Shown in pieces: positions 8,978 through 17,834 of a stretch of DNA of 64,000 nucleotides; positions within the stretch are counted from its first letter, which is position 1, and the number at the start of each line of letters is the position of its first letter. The stretch is from JAHDCJ01 sp039028895 (GTDB lineage: Bacteria > Bacteroidota > Bacteroidia > Chitinophagales > Saprospiraceae), in contig JBCCHF010000010.1 in the NCBI GenBank assembly GCA_039028895.1, positions 1 through 64,000 of the forward strand. The letters are read 5' to 3'. Position numbers and translations under genes: made by a program. Below the pieces are notes generated by a model. The model did no database searches. It was not told the origin of the DNA and was given only the letters and a program-made list of their open reading frames with translations.

Positions 8978-10228
8978 TTATTGTAAGCTTTCAAAGATGG
9001 CAACCGCGCCGTTGTATGAAATTATACAAGCAAACAAGAGAGCCATAACCATCCCTGCATTTAATGCCAGACCTGCTTTATGTTCTCCCATAATATTTTG
9101 GCGGTTAGTCAGAATAATGATCCCCAAAATGACCAATGGCAAGACAAAGACATTAAAGACTTGCGTTAGAATCTGAGCTTTTATTGGGTTAAACCCAAAT
9201 GCCGGAACCGTTAATCCAATAACACAAGCAACGGCTGCAATAATTTTAAACTGTTTTGAAGTCGTGTCCAACTTTCCTGCCTGGTAATCAGCCACCATTA
9301 ACGGTGCGATCATGAGGATAGGGAAGATGGAAGACAATCCTGCGCCTAGTGTTCCAAGGAAAAAGATGGCGATGGCAAAACGGCCTGCTATTGGCTCAAG
9401 CGTATATACCATGTCAAGCACTTTCGATACCACAATCCCATCATGAAATAGGGCACCTGCCGCCACTGCCATGATGGAGCCACTGATAAAAAAGATCAGC
9501 ACGGCTGCCCAAATAGCATCCCGCCGTTGGTTGGGAAGATTGTCTTTTGTCCATTTTTTGCCCTGGATGAAAAGTGGCCTGGAAAGAAAAGTAGCAGCAG
9601 CCATGGTTGTACCCACAAAAGCGGCAACGAGCATTCTCCCACCTTCTACCTGTGGGATGGAAGGCATAAAGCCTAAAGCAATTTCTTTAGGGTCAGGCAT
9701 TACAATGAATACTGAAAACAGGAATGACAGGCCCATTAAGGTTACAAAGAAAAGGAGTACCTTTTCAAAAACGTTGTATTGCCCTTTCCAAAGCAGGGCA
9801 TACATAATGCCAATGATCAAAACGGCAAGTCCAAGGATTGTAATGTATTCATAACCTTTGACCGCCGGAACAAACAAAGCCATGACTTCGAAAATGGCAT
9901 TAGCTGTAATTCCTAGGATACCGATCAGTGAATTCCATTGGCCGAAGGTAACCCCGATAATTATCAGGATGGCCATTGTACTTCCAAACTTGATGTGCTT
10001 TCTGAATCCGTACAACGCAGATTCTCCTGAGACCAGTGCATATCGGCCATAAGCCTCCATCAAAATGCCTGAAAAAAGGCAGCTCAGGAAAAGTACCCAA
10101 AGTAATTGCATCCCATAAGTACTACCGGCAACAATCATTGCGGTAACACTACCGGTTCCTATAGTATATCCAATGGCGAATATACCAGGACCTATGGCAA
10201 GTAATCGGTTGAGGAGTTGTTTCAACAT
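8978..10228 (-). CDS. NRAMP-family-related membrane carrier lacking the metal-binding motifs
   Basis: 416 residues, about 11 membrane segments, beginning LLAIGPGIFAIGYTIGTGSV. Overall sequence and length fit the NRAMP (APC superfamily) fold. In metal-transporting NRAMPs, TM1 has DPGN and TM6 has MPH; here the TM1 position reads GTGS and the TM6 region reads VGTTMAAATFLSRP. Divalent metal transport is therefore doubtful. As first gene of the DEH/KDG operon it may carry a uronate, an organic acid or another solute; this is inference. A strong hairpin sits just before the start codon. Confidence 0.8.
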   Translation of the reverse strand: MLKQLLNRLLAIGPGIFAIGYTIGTGSVTAMIVAGSTYGMQLLWVLFLSCLFSGILMEAYGRYALVSGESALYGFRKHIKFGSTMAILIIIGVTFGQWNSLIGILGITANAIFEVMALFVPAVKGYEYITILGLAVLIIGIMYALLWKGQYNVFEKVLLFFVTLMGLSFLFSVFIVMPDPKEIALGFMPSIPQVEGGRMLVAAFVGTTMAAATFLSRPLFIQGKKWTKDNLPNQRRDAIWAAVLIFFISGSIMAVAAGALFHDGIVVSKVLDMVYTLEPIAGRFAIAIFFLGTLGAGLSSIFPILMIAPLMVADYQAGKLDTTSKQFKIIAAVACVIGLTVPAFGFNPIKAQILTQVFNVFVLPLVILGIIILTNRQNIMGEHKAGLALNAGMVMALLFACIISYNGAVAIFESLQ

Positions 10229-10248
10229 ATTCAGGCGGATTTGGAGAA

Positions 10249-10277
10249 AGAGGAGCCACTGGTGTGTCGGCTCCTCT
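10249..10277 (-). terminator. Hairpin terminator (or attenuator) between PL7 gene and carrier operon
   Basis: A perfect 9-bp stem AGAGGAGCC/GGCTCCTCT with an 11-nt loop is followed on the - strand by TTTCTCC. It lies 105 bases after the PL7 stop and only 20 bases before the next start codon, so it ends the SusCD-PL7 operon, or attenuates read-through into the catabolic operon. Confidence 0.6.
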
Positions 10278-10381
10278 ATTCCAACTTTTCACTAATCAAA
10301 ACTTTCTATGACATATTAATCTGTATCTGTAATCTTTAATATCATGTAGAAGATGAGTCATTGGGTTTATCAGTTATCTTG

Positions 10382-11305
10382 TCAATGACTTACTTCTAAA
10401 TCGTAGTATTTTACTCTGGCAAATGCGCCTGCATCTGTAGTTGACAAATAATTGCCTGCTTTAAAGTAATTTTCGAAAACTCCCCATCTCTCAATATGAA
10501 TGCCCTCATAAACGACAGACTCATCTTCGTTCAATATGACTTCCATTCTTCCGTCTGAAGCGATTATCTCAAGAGTGAAGGGATCATTATCGACGCGTTC
10601 AGCAAAATTGAACCCGTCATCATCACCCCATGCGCTTGTGTGTAGAATTTCTGTATCAGAAGCATTAATGTCATTCAACACCTTTGTTTTCACTCTTACC
10701 AATCCTTTGTTCCAATAGATCTTTAGCATTGGGGGAGCGTTATTGTCATCTTCACCGATCAGGTCTCGCTGTTCGTTAGTCAACCTCCCGTGGATTTGCA
10801 TAATGATCACCCGGTGCGGGTCGCCATCTGCTTCCTCAGAAATGGCATCCAGTTTTAAGGTGCCTTTCATCCGACCGCCCTGTGCAAAGGTCCAGTTGGT
10901 ATTATTACTACCTGGCTCTATTTGCTCACGCAGCTCAGTTCTGGAATATGAGGAATTTGGTGTTGTAGATCCCGGGTAAGTATAAAAAACCAGGGAGCCA
11001 TCTGTGGAATCATTGTACATGAATTCCTTTAACAAGTCGTTATTGGCATAATCCAGTATTTCAGGAGGTTTGACCTCTGATGGATTACCAATAGGCAACG
11101 TAACTTTCCAGTTATTCAGATCAATATGAGGCAGGAAATAATCCACACCTTCAACCAAAACCGGAGGCTCTGGAGGCTCAGGTGGTGGAATCCATTCACC
11201 GGTAGGCCTTTCAATACTTTTTGAACAGCCTATCAGCCCAACAACTATTGAGACGAAAAGCAAAAGCCTTAAAAAGCCTACCTGGTTACTCATATGATTC
11301 AGCAT
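10382..11305 (-). CDS. PL7 alginate lyase lipoprotein
   Basis: 307 residues from the ATG at 11305; ATG 11293 is also possible, while a longer frame would overlap the upstream gene. A lipoprotein signal ends in LIGC (Cys27). A proline-rich linker (PPPEPPEPP) leads to a PL7 (Alginate_lyase2) domain with all three hallmarks: SRTELREQ (122-127 core), QIH (170-172) and YFKAGNYL near the C-terminus. It cuts alginate by beta-elimination; QIH rather than QVH is usually linked to G-containing substrate. It is the last gene of the FadR1-SusC1-SusD1-PKD unit and is a close paralogue of the lyase at 28581. Confidence 0.92.
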   Translation of the reverse strand: MLNHMSNQVGFLRLLLFVSIVVGLIGCSKSIERPTGEWIPPPEPPEPPVLVEGVDYFLPHIDLNNWKVTLPIGNPSEVKPPEILDYANNDLLKEFMYNDSTDGSLVFYTYPGSTTPNSSYSRTELREQIEPGSNNTNWTFAQGGRMKGTLKLDAISEEADGDPHRVIIMQIHGRLTNEQRDLIGEDDNNAPPMLKIYWNKGLVRVKTKVLNDINASDTEILHTSAWGDDDGFNFAERVDNDPFTLEIIASDGRMEVILNEDESVVYEGIHIERWGVFENYFKAGNYLSTTDAGAFARVKYYDLEVSH

Positions 11306-11315
11306 TTCGTAATTA

Positions 11316-12158
11316 TTAGTTGGGCTCAATCGTGAAGGTATCAATACGACATTCTACCCCTTCATTGGTGAAGAAGATCGCTACTTCAGTATTTGAACCA
11401 GAGTTGAAGATCACCATCCCCTGCACATAATCACTTGGAGAGCTCTGGTCATCTCCAACAAAAGAAGCAATGGTCTTGCCGGCAATCTCAGATGGGTCAG
11501 TCACATGACCTTCGAGCATTGACACAGTGATGGTGCCAGGGTTATCGTCCTTCATTGTATAATAGAACTTCAAGGTGTACTCTGTGTCTGGTAGGACCGT
11601 GATCAGTTGATAACCAATCCTATCGCCTGCTGAAGGCAACTTCGCTGACTTTTCACCCATGTGTACCGGGCTGCTGGTAATCTGTATTACACCACCCAGG
11701 TCTCCATTTCTCCAACCATCACGGTAACTGTCATCACCCTGGATATCAAATCCAGGATTCATGATCTCAGGCGTAAATGGTACTACTGGCTCCTCTATCA
11801 CAATGTCTTCTGAATAGGTACTGGACTGGCCCAATGCATCTGATGCAGTAAGTGTAACCGTATAAGTCCCGTCATTAGTGTAGATATTGGTTACGTCCTG
11901 ACCAGTAGAAGTATTACCATCGCCAAAATCCCACATATAAGTGGTCGCACTGGTTGACTGGTTAACAAAACGGATCTCTTTATAATCTCCTTCATTTGGC
12001 GAATACGTAAAATTGGCTGTAGGCGGTGTTTCATCTGGAATGGAACCCACCTCAGGAAGTGGATATTCTTCGCACCCTGTTACAACAATCATCGAGGCAA
12101 GGATCAGGCATATTGCCTTTGCCATGAATTGAGAAGCAGAATTAATTATATATTTCAT
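11316..12158 (-). CDS. PKD-domain surface lipoprotein, probable alginate-binding SGBP
   Basis: 280 residues. A lipoprotein signal ends in VVTGC (Cys29). A PKD domain (about 45-125, core MWDFGDGNTS) is followed by a beta-sandwich of about 150 residues (PEIMNPGFDIQGDDSYRDGW onward) that resembles a carbohydrate-binding module. Its place right after SusD and before a PL7 lyase is where SusE/F-like surface glycan-binding proteins sit. Gap to SusD is 20 bases. Ligand (alginate) is inferred from context. Confidence 0.8.
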   Translation of the reverse strand: MKYIINSASQFMAKAICLILASMIVVTGCEEYPLPEVGSIPDETPPTANFTYSPNEGDYKEIRFVNQSTSATTYMWDFGDGNTSTGQDVTNIYTNDGTYTVTLTASDALGQSSTYSEDIVIEEPVVPFTPEIMNPGFDIQGDDSYRDGWRNGDLGGVIQITSSPVHMGEKSAKLPSAGDRIGYQLITVLPDTEYTLKFYYTMKDDNPGTITVSMLEGHVTDPSEIAGKTIASFVGDDQSSPSDYVQGMVIFNSGSNTEVAIFFTNEGVECRIDTFTIEPN

Positions 12159-12178
12159 TTTTCTGTTTTTAATCGATT

Positions 12179-13549
12179 TTAATAACCTGGGTTTTGTAAT
12201 AGCAACCCACTACTTACATTAATCTCCCCTTGCGGGATTGGTAACAGCAGATCTGTGGGACTAAAGCTATGACCTTCTGCTGCAGCGAAAGCACTCAACA
12301 CATCCTCAGCAACGCCAAACCTCACCAGGTCATAAAACCTGTGATTTTCAAAAGCCAATTCCATTCTTCTTTCGTGAAGAAGCATGTCTCTGGTCAATTC
12401 TGAAGCACCCTGATCGGCAAGTGAAGGAAGTCCTACTCTTTCGCGAATAGCATCATAAGATGCAATGGCAGCCGCGCTAGGTGTTGATTGTTGTCCTGCC
12501 ATGATGGCTTCGGCATGCATCAGGTATACATCTGCAAGACGAAGTACGATCCAGTCGTTACCACATAGTCTGGCATCAGCAGATTGGGTGAGAAATTTGC
12601 CAACTTCTGCGGCGTTATTGGGTGAAAATAATATCGCAGATCTTTCAGTGTCATCAGGATCAACAACGCTGATAAAATCATCAGTTGGATAATTCAGGCC
12701 ACTTCTTACACCACCAGCAGTCATCTCAAAGGAATAATCCTGGCTTTCATTGGCATCGTCGTCAAGGTATGGGATGGCGAAAATGATCTCGCTATTCATT
12801 TCTGAATAAAATACATCTCCGTAATCATCAACCAGTGCATACTCAGGATCATTAATCAAGTTGCTAAGAATAGTTTCTGCTCCCGAATAATCACCCCTTG
12901 TGAGTTTTACTTTTGCTAACAAGCCGTTAGCTGCACCGCTGGTAGCTCTACCGTCGGCCATTCCTGAACGAGATGGCAATAGCCCTGCAGCAGCAGTAAG
13001 ATCTGTTTCTATGAATGCCAATACATCGACTTCATTATCTCTGTCATAGTATTCTGTGTCGGTCTGGATAATTACCTTGTCAATGATAGGCACTGCGCCG
13101 TAGGCACGAACCAAGTTGAAATGTGCGAGAGCACGAGCAAATCTTGCCTCGCCTTCAAACTGGTCTCTTAAAGGCCCGGTCACAACATCAAGATTCTCCA
13201 AAACCCGGTTAGCCCGGAATATTACGTTGTAATTGACAGTCCAGTAGAGGCCAACAACGAGATTTGTTGGTAGCACAGCAAAGTCTTCAAACTGGGCCCA
13301 ATCACCTTCCCTGGATTTGGTCCGTGTGTTATCTGAGCGCATCTCTGTGGCTGCAAATTCCCGTAAGGGGATAGCCTGCAAGCCATCGTAAATTGCTATA
13401 ACCGCTCCTTCCACTTGTTCAGCCGTATCATAGAACCCGGTATCACCAATTGCTGATGGTGGCACCAGGATCAGACTGTCCTTTCCGCAACCTGCCAGTA
13501 AGGCAACACAGACAATGGCGAAGAATGATTTCAAAAATATATTTTTCAT
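12179..13549 (-). CDS. susD: SusD/RagB family outer-membrane lipoprotein (first pair)
   Basis: 456 residues. A lipoprotein signal ends in LLAGC (Cys21). Typical SusD features are an N-terminal helical TPR-like region (FARALAHFNLVRAYGAVP), the mid region WIVLRLADVYLMHAEA, and the C-terminal RRMELAFENHRFYDLVRFG. It caps the SusC barrel and binds oligosaccharide at the surface. It follows SusC1 by 77 bases. Confidence 0.95.
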   Translation of the reverse strand: MKNIFLKSFFAIVCVALLAGCGKDSLILVPPSAIGDTGFYDTAEQVEGAVIAIYDGLQAIPLREFAATEMRSDNTRTKSREGDWAQFEDFAVLPTNLVVGLYWTVNYNVIFRANRVLENLDVVTGPLRDQFEGEARFARALAHFNLVRAYGAVPIIDKVIIQTDTEYYDRDNEVDVLAFIETDLTAAAGLLPSRSGMADGRATSGAANGLLAKVKLTRGDYSGAETILSNLINDPEYALVDDYGDVFYSEMNSEIIFAIPYLDDDANESQDYSFEMTAGGVRSGLNYPTDDFISVVDPDDTERSAILFSPNNAAEVGKFLTQSADARLCGNDWIVLRLADVYLMHAEAIMAGQQSTPSAAAIASYDAIRERVGLPSLADQGASELTRDMLLHERRMELAFENHRFYDLVRFGVAEDVLSAFAAAEGHSFSPTDLLLPIPQGEINVSSGLLLQNPGY

Positions 13550-13626
13550 AATGTCTTTATTTTGAACCGGCGGCCAGTAAGCGCTCCGGTATTATTGATT
13601 GCTTTCCACTCAAAGTGGTTAAAAGA

Positions 13627-16600
13627 TTAAAATCCAAGGTTTAAGCCAGCAGAAACCGTACGGTAGATCGGCGCAGGCCCTCTTTGATAACCCCAAGTCA
13701 ACGGATTTCCAAGTCCCTGGTCAGCACCTTCAGGGTTGTACCCTTCATAGTTACCCTGCATGATATAAAGCAGGTTTTGAGCGCCGACATAGATCCTTAA
13801 GTTTCGGATACCAACTTTGCCTAAGCCTGGCGAATTAAAAGTGTATCCCAAATTAATATTTCTCAATGCGATAAAATCTGCGCTTTGGATATCATCATTC
13901 GTAAAAATCCTTTGTACGACTTGGTCAGCATCAGGGAATTCAGCAGTGTAATCCTGGTTACTGGAAAACTCCTGCTTGATATATTGGGAAGAAATGTTTC
14001 TTACTTCAGCGCCATGAGAGCCCTGGAACATAATCGACAGGTCAAAATCCTTAAAGCGAATATTGTTTCCTAGACTCCACACCAGGTCTGGATATGGATC
14101 GCCAAGGATAGTACGGTCATCAGGGTCAATTACACCATCACCATTGATATCTCTGACATAAATGTCTTGTGATTGTCCATTGATAGGGTAGAATGGGTTT
14201 TTGATAAATTCCAACCCGATTTCGTGGCTAACGACATAGCCATAGAATGCTGAAATAGGATGTCCTTCCTGTGCAATCCATTCTGCTGGGCGCTTGTCAT
14301 CAACAATACTGATCAGACCACTTGCGCCAGCAAAGTCGACAAGTGTATTTTCATTGTGTGTAAACAAGGCTGTTGTCGACCAGCTAAAATCTTTTGTGGT
14401 AATGTTCTTTGAGCGAAGCTCAAGTTCAAAACCTTTATTCTCTACAACCCCCTTATTAACCAAAGCTGTTTCGAAGCCGGTAACCGAAGGAATCGGCAGG
14501 TTGAGCAAAAGGTCTTCACTTCTTCTGTTATAATAATCGAAAGAAAGACCAAAACGACCATTGAGAATAGAAATGTCAACACCAGGGTTAAATTCCTTCA
14601 ATTTTTCCCATTGTAGTTCTGAATTGGCAATATTAGTGGCATTAAATCCGGTACTGTTACCACCCAAAGCAGTTCCTACAGGAGTAATAAGTCCAATGTG
14701 ATCGTATGGGCCAATACCTGCATTACTACCGGTAATACCATAGCTAACTCTGATCTTCAACTCATCGATGAAGTCATTGTCCTTAAGAAAACCTTCCTCG
14801 GAAATTCTCCAGCCTACTGAAGCTGAAGGGAAGAATCCAAACTTGTTATCTGGGCCGAATTTTGAACTACCATCCCATCTTGCACTTAATGAAACTAGGT
14901 ATTTATTGGCAAAAGCGTAGTTGACCCTTGAAAGGTAAGAGATTAATCTTTCTTCTTCCTGGAAAGTGAATCCACCTACAAGATTCGCAGCTGGGATCGT
15001 TTGGATCAAATCATTATCAAAACCAGCAGCTTCAAGCTCACTTTCTTCCCAATCCCACTGCTCGTATGCAAAACCTCCTACGAAGTTAACATCATGCTCT
15101 CCGAATGACTTGTCGAGATTCAACGTACTTTCAGAAACTGTGTGGAATCTTTGTGAAGTCGTACGGATAGATTCGGAGTCAGCTGCGCCGTTTCTGGACG
15201 CTTCAATTCCTGCCCATCTTGTGTTACGGGTAAACCTTACGTCACCACCAATCCTTTGTCTGAAGTAAAAGCCATCAAGGATATTTACTGTGGCATAAGC
15301 ATTTGCAAAAATCTTGGTCTGGAACTTTCTGCGGTCGCGTTCCAGTACTTTAGCCAGGGATGACTGGTTAGAAGTTCCTGAAATATCTGTTCCGCTACCC
15401 ATACTCGGCATCATGGCATCCAGGTCGTAATCATCGAACATTCTTTCCATGGCGTAATCACCAATTTGCGCATCTGCCCAGCGACCATTTTCGCGGAAGC
15501 GATTTACGTATTGGATATTATTTTCATCAAGGAAAAGTGGAAGCCATGCATGTTGGCGAATGGCATCATGAACACCAATCGGAAACCTTCTTTGTTCGGT
15601 ATGGGAAGGATTCAGCATAATGCCGAAGGAGATCCTCTCGCTAACCTTTGTATCCAGGTTAAGGCGGAAGTTGATCTTACGATAGTTATCTGTCAGCAAA
15701 ACACCTTCATCATCGAGGTAGCTAAGAGAAGCTCTGAACCTGGTATTTTTTGTTCCACCTCTGGCAGAAAGCGAATGGCTGTGGATCATACCGCCGTCCA
15801 TCATCACTTCTTCCCAGTCGGTCTGCTGACCAAAAAGTGCAACATATTGTAGTTTTTCAGGAAGTTCACCGCTGTTATTGGCTCTTGTGTACTCCAACCA
15901 TTCATCTACTGTAGTCAGAACATCCGTTTTTGGTACAGACTTAAAGCCTATATAAGATTTGTAATTAAACTTAACAGGTCCTTCCTTACCTTCCTTGGTG
16001 GTGATCATGACAATACCATTAGCTCCTCTTGAACCATAAATGGCTGAAGAAGCGGCATCTTTCAGGATTTCCACTGACTCGACGTCATTCATATCAATAC
16101 TTGAAAGGAAGTCGGCATCTGTGCCAACAGCAATCCCGTCAACGACGATCAAAGGAGCAGAATCAAAAGAGATCGAGCCCTGCCCCCTTACTCTGATCGT
16201 AGGGGCTTCACCCGCAGCCGGATTATTCATCTGAATGTTAACGCCAGCAACCTGGCCGACCAAAGCATCATCCACTCGAGCAATAGGTATTTGATCGAGG
16301 TTATCATTGGTTACCTTTGATACCGAACCGGTGATATGTGATTTCTTTTGTTTACCATATCCGATGACGACAACTTCATCGAGAAGTTCCACATCAGCTT
16401 CCAGGGCAATATTGTATGTGCCTTCTGCGCCTACAATTATTTCCTGGGTTGTAAAACCAGTGTAGCTAAACACCAGCACTGCTCCGTCTTCAGCTTCAAT
16501 AGAGAATTTTCCATCAAAATCAGTTATCGTTCCGGAGGTGGTTCCTTTTACAGCAACAGTTACCCCGATAAGTGGCAAGCCATCAGCTGCCGAAGTAACC

Positions 16601-16734
16601 ACTCCAGTGACCGGCTTCATGTCAGCTTCCAGGTCGGTGCTCCCGAAGGAAAACATGGGAAGACAGAACATAGCAACGACCAGGAATATATTCCAGATGG
16701 AATATTTAGTGCTACTTGTTAATCGTTTTGTCAT
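13627..16734 (-). CDS. susC: SusC/RagA TonB-dependent outer-membrane transporter (first pair)
   Basis: 1,035 residues from ATG 16734, chosen because it gives a compact signal peptide; ATG 16773 adds 13 residues. After the signal come a carboxypeptidase-regulatory-like domain (VTGVVTSAADGLPLIGVTV...), the TonB-box region (DEVVVIGYGKQKK), a plug domain with SAAIYGSRGANGIVMITTK and a 22-strand-type barrel ending in Phe. It imports oligosaccharide with SusD. It directly follows the fadR1 gene, so regulator and transporter are probably one transcript. Confidence 0.94.
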   Translation of the reverse strand: MTKRLTSSTKYSIWNIFLVVAMFCLPMFSFGSTDLEADMKPVTGVVTSAADGLPLIGVTVAVKGTTSGTITDFDGKFSIEAEDGAVLVFSYTGFTTQEIIVGAEGTYNIALEADVELLDEVVVIGYGKQKKSHITGSVSKVTNDNLDQIPIARVDDALVGQVAGVNIQMNNPAAGEAPTIRVRGQGSISFDSAPLIVVDGIAVGTDADFLSSIDMNDVESVEILKDAASSAIYGSRGANGIVMITTKEGKEGPVKFNYKSYIGFKSVPKTDVLTTVDEWLEYTRANNSGELPEKLQYVALFGQQTDWEEVMMDGGMIHSHSLSARGGTKNTRFRASLSYLDDEGVLLTDNYRKINFRLNLDTKVSERISFGIMLNPSHTEQRRFPIGVHDAIRQHAWLPLFLDENNIQYVNRFRENGRWADAQIGDYAMERMFDDYDLDAMMPSMGSGTDISGTSNQSSLAKVLERDRRKFQTKIFANAYATVNILDGFYFRQRIGGDVRFTRNTRWAGIEASRNGAADSESIRTTSQRFHTVSESTLNLDKSFGEHDVNFVGGFAYEQWDWEESELEAAGFDNDLIQTIPAANLVGGFTFQEEERLISYLSRVNYAFANKYLVSLSARWDGSSKFGPDNKFGFFPSASVGWRISEEGFLKDNDFIDELKIRVSYGITGSNAGIGPYDHIGLITPVGTALGGNSTGFNATNIANSELQWEKLKEFNPGVDISILNGRFGLSFDYYNRRSEDLLLNLPIPSVTGFETALVNKGVVENKGFELELRSKNITTKDFSWSTTALFTHNENTLVDFAGASGLISIVDDKRPAEWIAQEGHPISAFYGYVVSHEIGLEFIKNPFYPINGQSQDIYVRDINGDGVIDPDDRTILGDPYPDLVWSLGNNIRFKDFDLSIMFQGSHGAEVRNISSQYIKQEFSSNQDYTAEFPDADQVVQRIFTNDDIQSADFIALRNINLGYTFNSPGLGKVGIRNLRIYVGAQNLLYIMQGNYEGYNPEGADQGLGNPLTWGYQRGPAPIYRTVSAGLNLGF

Positions 16735-16779
16735 AATAATGGGTTTTATTTTTTTACTAAAAATGCTTTTCAAAGTAAT

Positions 16780-17520
16780 TTAAACAGTTCCGTTTCCTTC
16801 CTTCCCTTTCATAGTGCGGGTGTAATCAGTAACTTCTTTCAGGTGAATTTTCATGGCTTCAGCAGCACCTTCGGCGTCTTTGGCAATTATTTTTTTGAGA
16901 ATCTGCTCATGTTCTTCAAGTGCCCTTAAGCCGCGGTCGTCTTTGCAAATATCAAGTTGAATAAAACTCTTAATAATGTCGGGTGTGATGATGAGCATGA
17001 GTGATTTGAGCACTGCATTTTTACTGGCTTCAGCGATCTTCAGGTGAAACATGAGATCTTCTTCAACAGCCTGTTCGCCTTCTTTAACCTTGACAGCGTA
17101 TGCTGCAAGAGCTAACCTAATATCTTCGATGTCCTCATCTTTGCGCCTGGTTGCGGCCAGCTTTGCGGCCTCTGTTTCAAGTATGACCCTGGTTTCAACT
17201 AAAGAACCAAAGTCTGAATTTTCTATTTTCAATACATCGGATATGAGTCCTTCCAGAGCAGCAATACCGAGACCGGCAACAATCGTCCCGCTCTGAGGGA
17301 GGGTTTTTAAGATACCGTAGAATTCAAGCTTTTTGATAGCATCCCTGACATTACTTCTCCCGACCCCTAGTTTCTCGGCCAATTTACGCTCAGGTGGCAA
17401 CTTGGTTCCTGGGGCTAGTTGGCCAGAAGTAATCAGTTCTCTAATCTGCCGGATAATATTATCTACCGGAGATTCGATCCTGATTTCGTGGAAATTATTG
17501 AGGAGGTTAAATTTTGACAT
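16780..17520 (-). CDS. GntR/FadR-family transcription regulator 1
   Basis: 246 residues. An N-terminal winged helix (about 12-80, with SGQLAPGTKLPPERKLAEKLGVGRS) is followed by an FCD ligand-binding domain (RVILETEAAKLAA, FHLKIAEASKN, EEHEQILKKI) with the His/Asp residues that often bind a metal and a small acid. It is very similar to two other copies at 22545 and 26369. It is the first gene of the SusC1-SusD1-PKD-PL7 unit, and its promoter contains FadR-type palindromes, so autoregulation is likely. KDG or a related uronate is the probable inducer (inference from context). Confidence 0.92.
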   Translation of the reverse strand: MSKFNLLNNFHEIRIESPVDNIIRQIRELITSGQLAPGTKLPPERKLAEKLGVGRSNVRDAIKKLEFYGILKTLPQSGTIVAGLGIAALEGLISDVLKIENSDFGSLVETRVILETEAAKLAATRRKDEDIEDIRLALAAYAVKVKEGEQAVEEDLMFHLKIAEASKNAVLKSLMLIITPDIIKSFIQLDICKDDRGLRALEEHEQILKKIIAKDAEGAAEAMKIHLKEVTDYTRTMKGKEGNGTV

Positions 17521-17551
17521 GTCTCAAGGCGCTCTCTTTGGTCAGCTGGTG

Positions 17552-17606
17552 ATTGGTTGACCAATTGTTGGTTGTCCAAATATATCAATAATATTTAAGC
17601 CACCAA
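17552..17606 (-). promoter_or_regulatory. Promoter and double operator of the fadR1-susCD operon
   Basis: Read on the - strand: -33 TTG (17604-17606), a 19-base spacer and -7 TATATTTG (17577-17584). An imperfect palindrome TTGGACAACCAA (17568-17579) overlaps the -7 box, and a perfect one, ATTGGTCAACCAAT (17552-17565), lies just downstream, about 15 bp centre to centre. This fits repression by a FadR-family protein. Confidence 0.7.
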
Positions 17607-17794
17607 AATTTCTAGTATTATTTTGTGAAAAAGGATCAAATAAAATTTGGGAAGGACAGGAACTAACTGATTTTACTATTGATTTTCCGGAAGGAGATCC
17701 TTCTCAAGATGGGTTTAGCTATTGGAATAGGAGGAAATTAAAGCATGAGTTTTTGAATGAGCCATTGGGCATAAAAAATCAAAGGAGCAACTGA
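17561..17794 (+). other. Gene-free stretch with a start-less open frame
   Basis: The 17521-17834 gap (314 bases) holds the fadR1 promoter, the susD2 terminator and this open frame of about 77 codons ending at TGA 17792. It has no ATG or GTG start. The translated part KIWEGQELTDFTIDFPEGDP looks protein-like, so it may be a decayed gene remnant, but I do not recognise it and it may be chance. Confidence 0.15.
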
Positions 17795-17808
17795 CGCTGC
17801 TCCTTTGA
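17772..17808 (-). terminator. Rho-independent terminator after susD2
   Basis: A perfect 11-bp stem (TCAAAGGAGCA with TGCTCCTTTGA) with an 8-nt loop is followed on the - strand by a run of six T. It lies 26 bases after the susD2 stop codon. Confidence 0.88.
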
Positions 17809-17834
17809 CTTATTGTTATTGTTCATCGACAATA

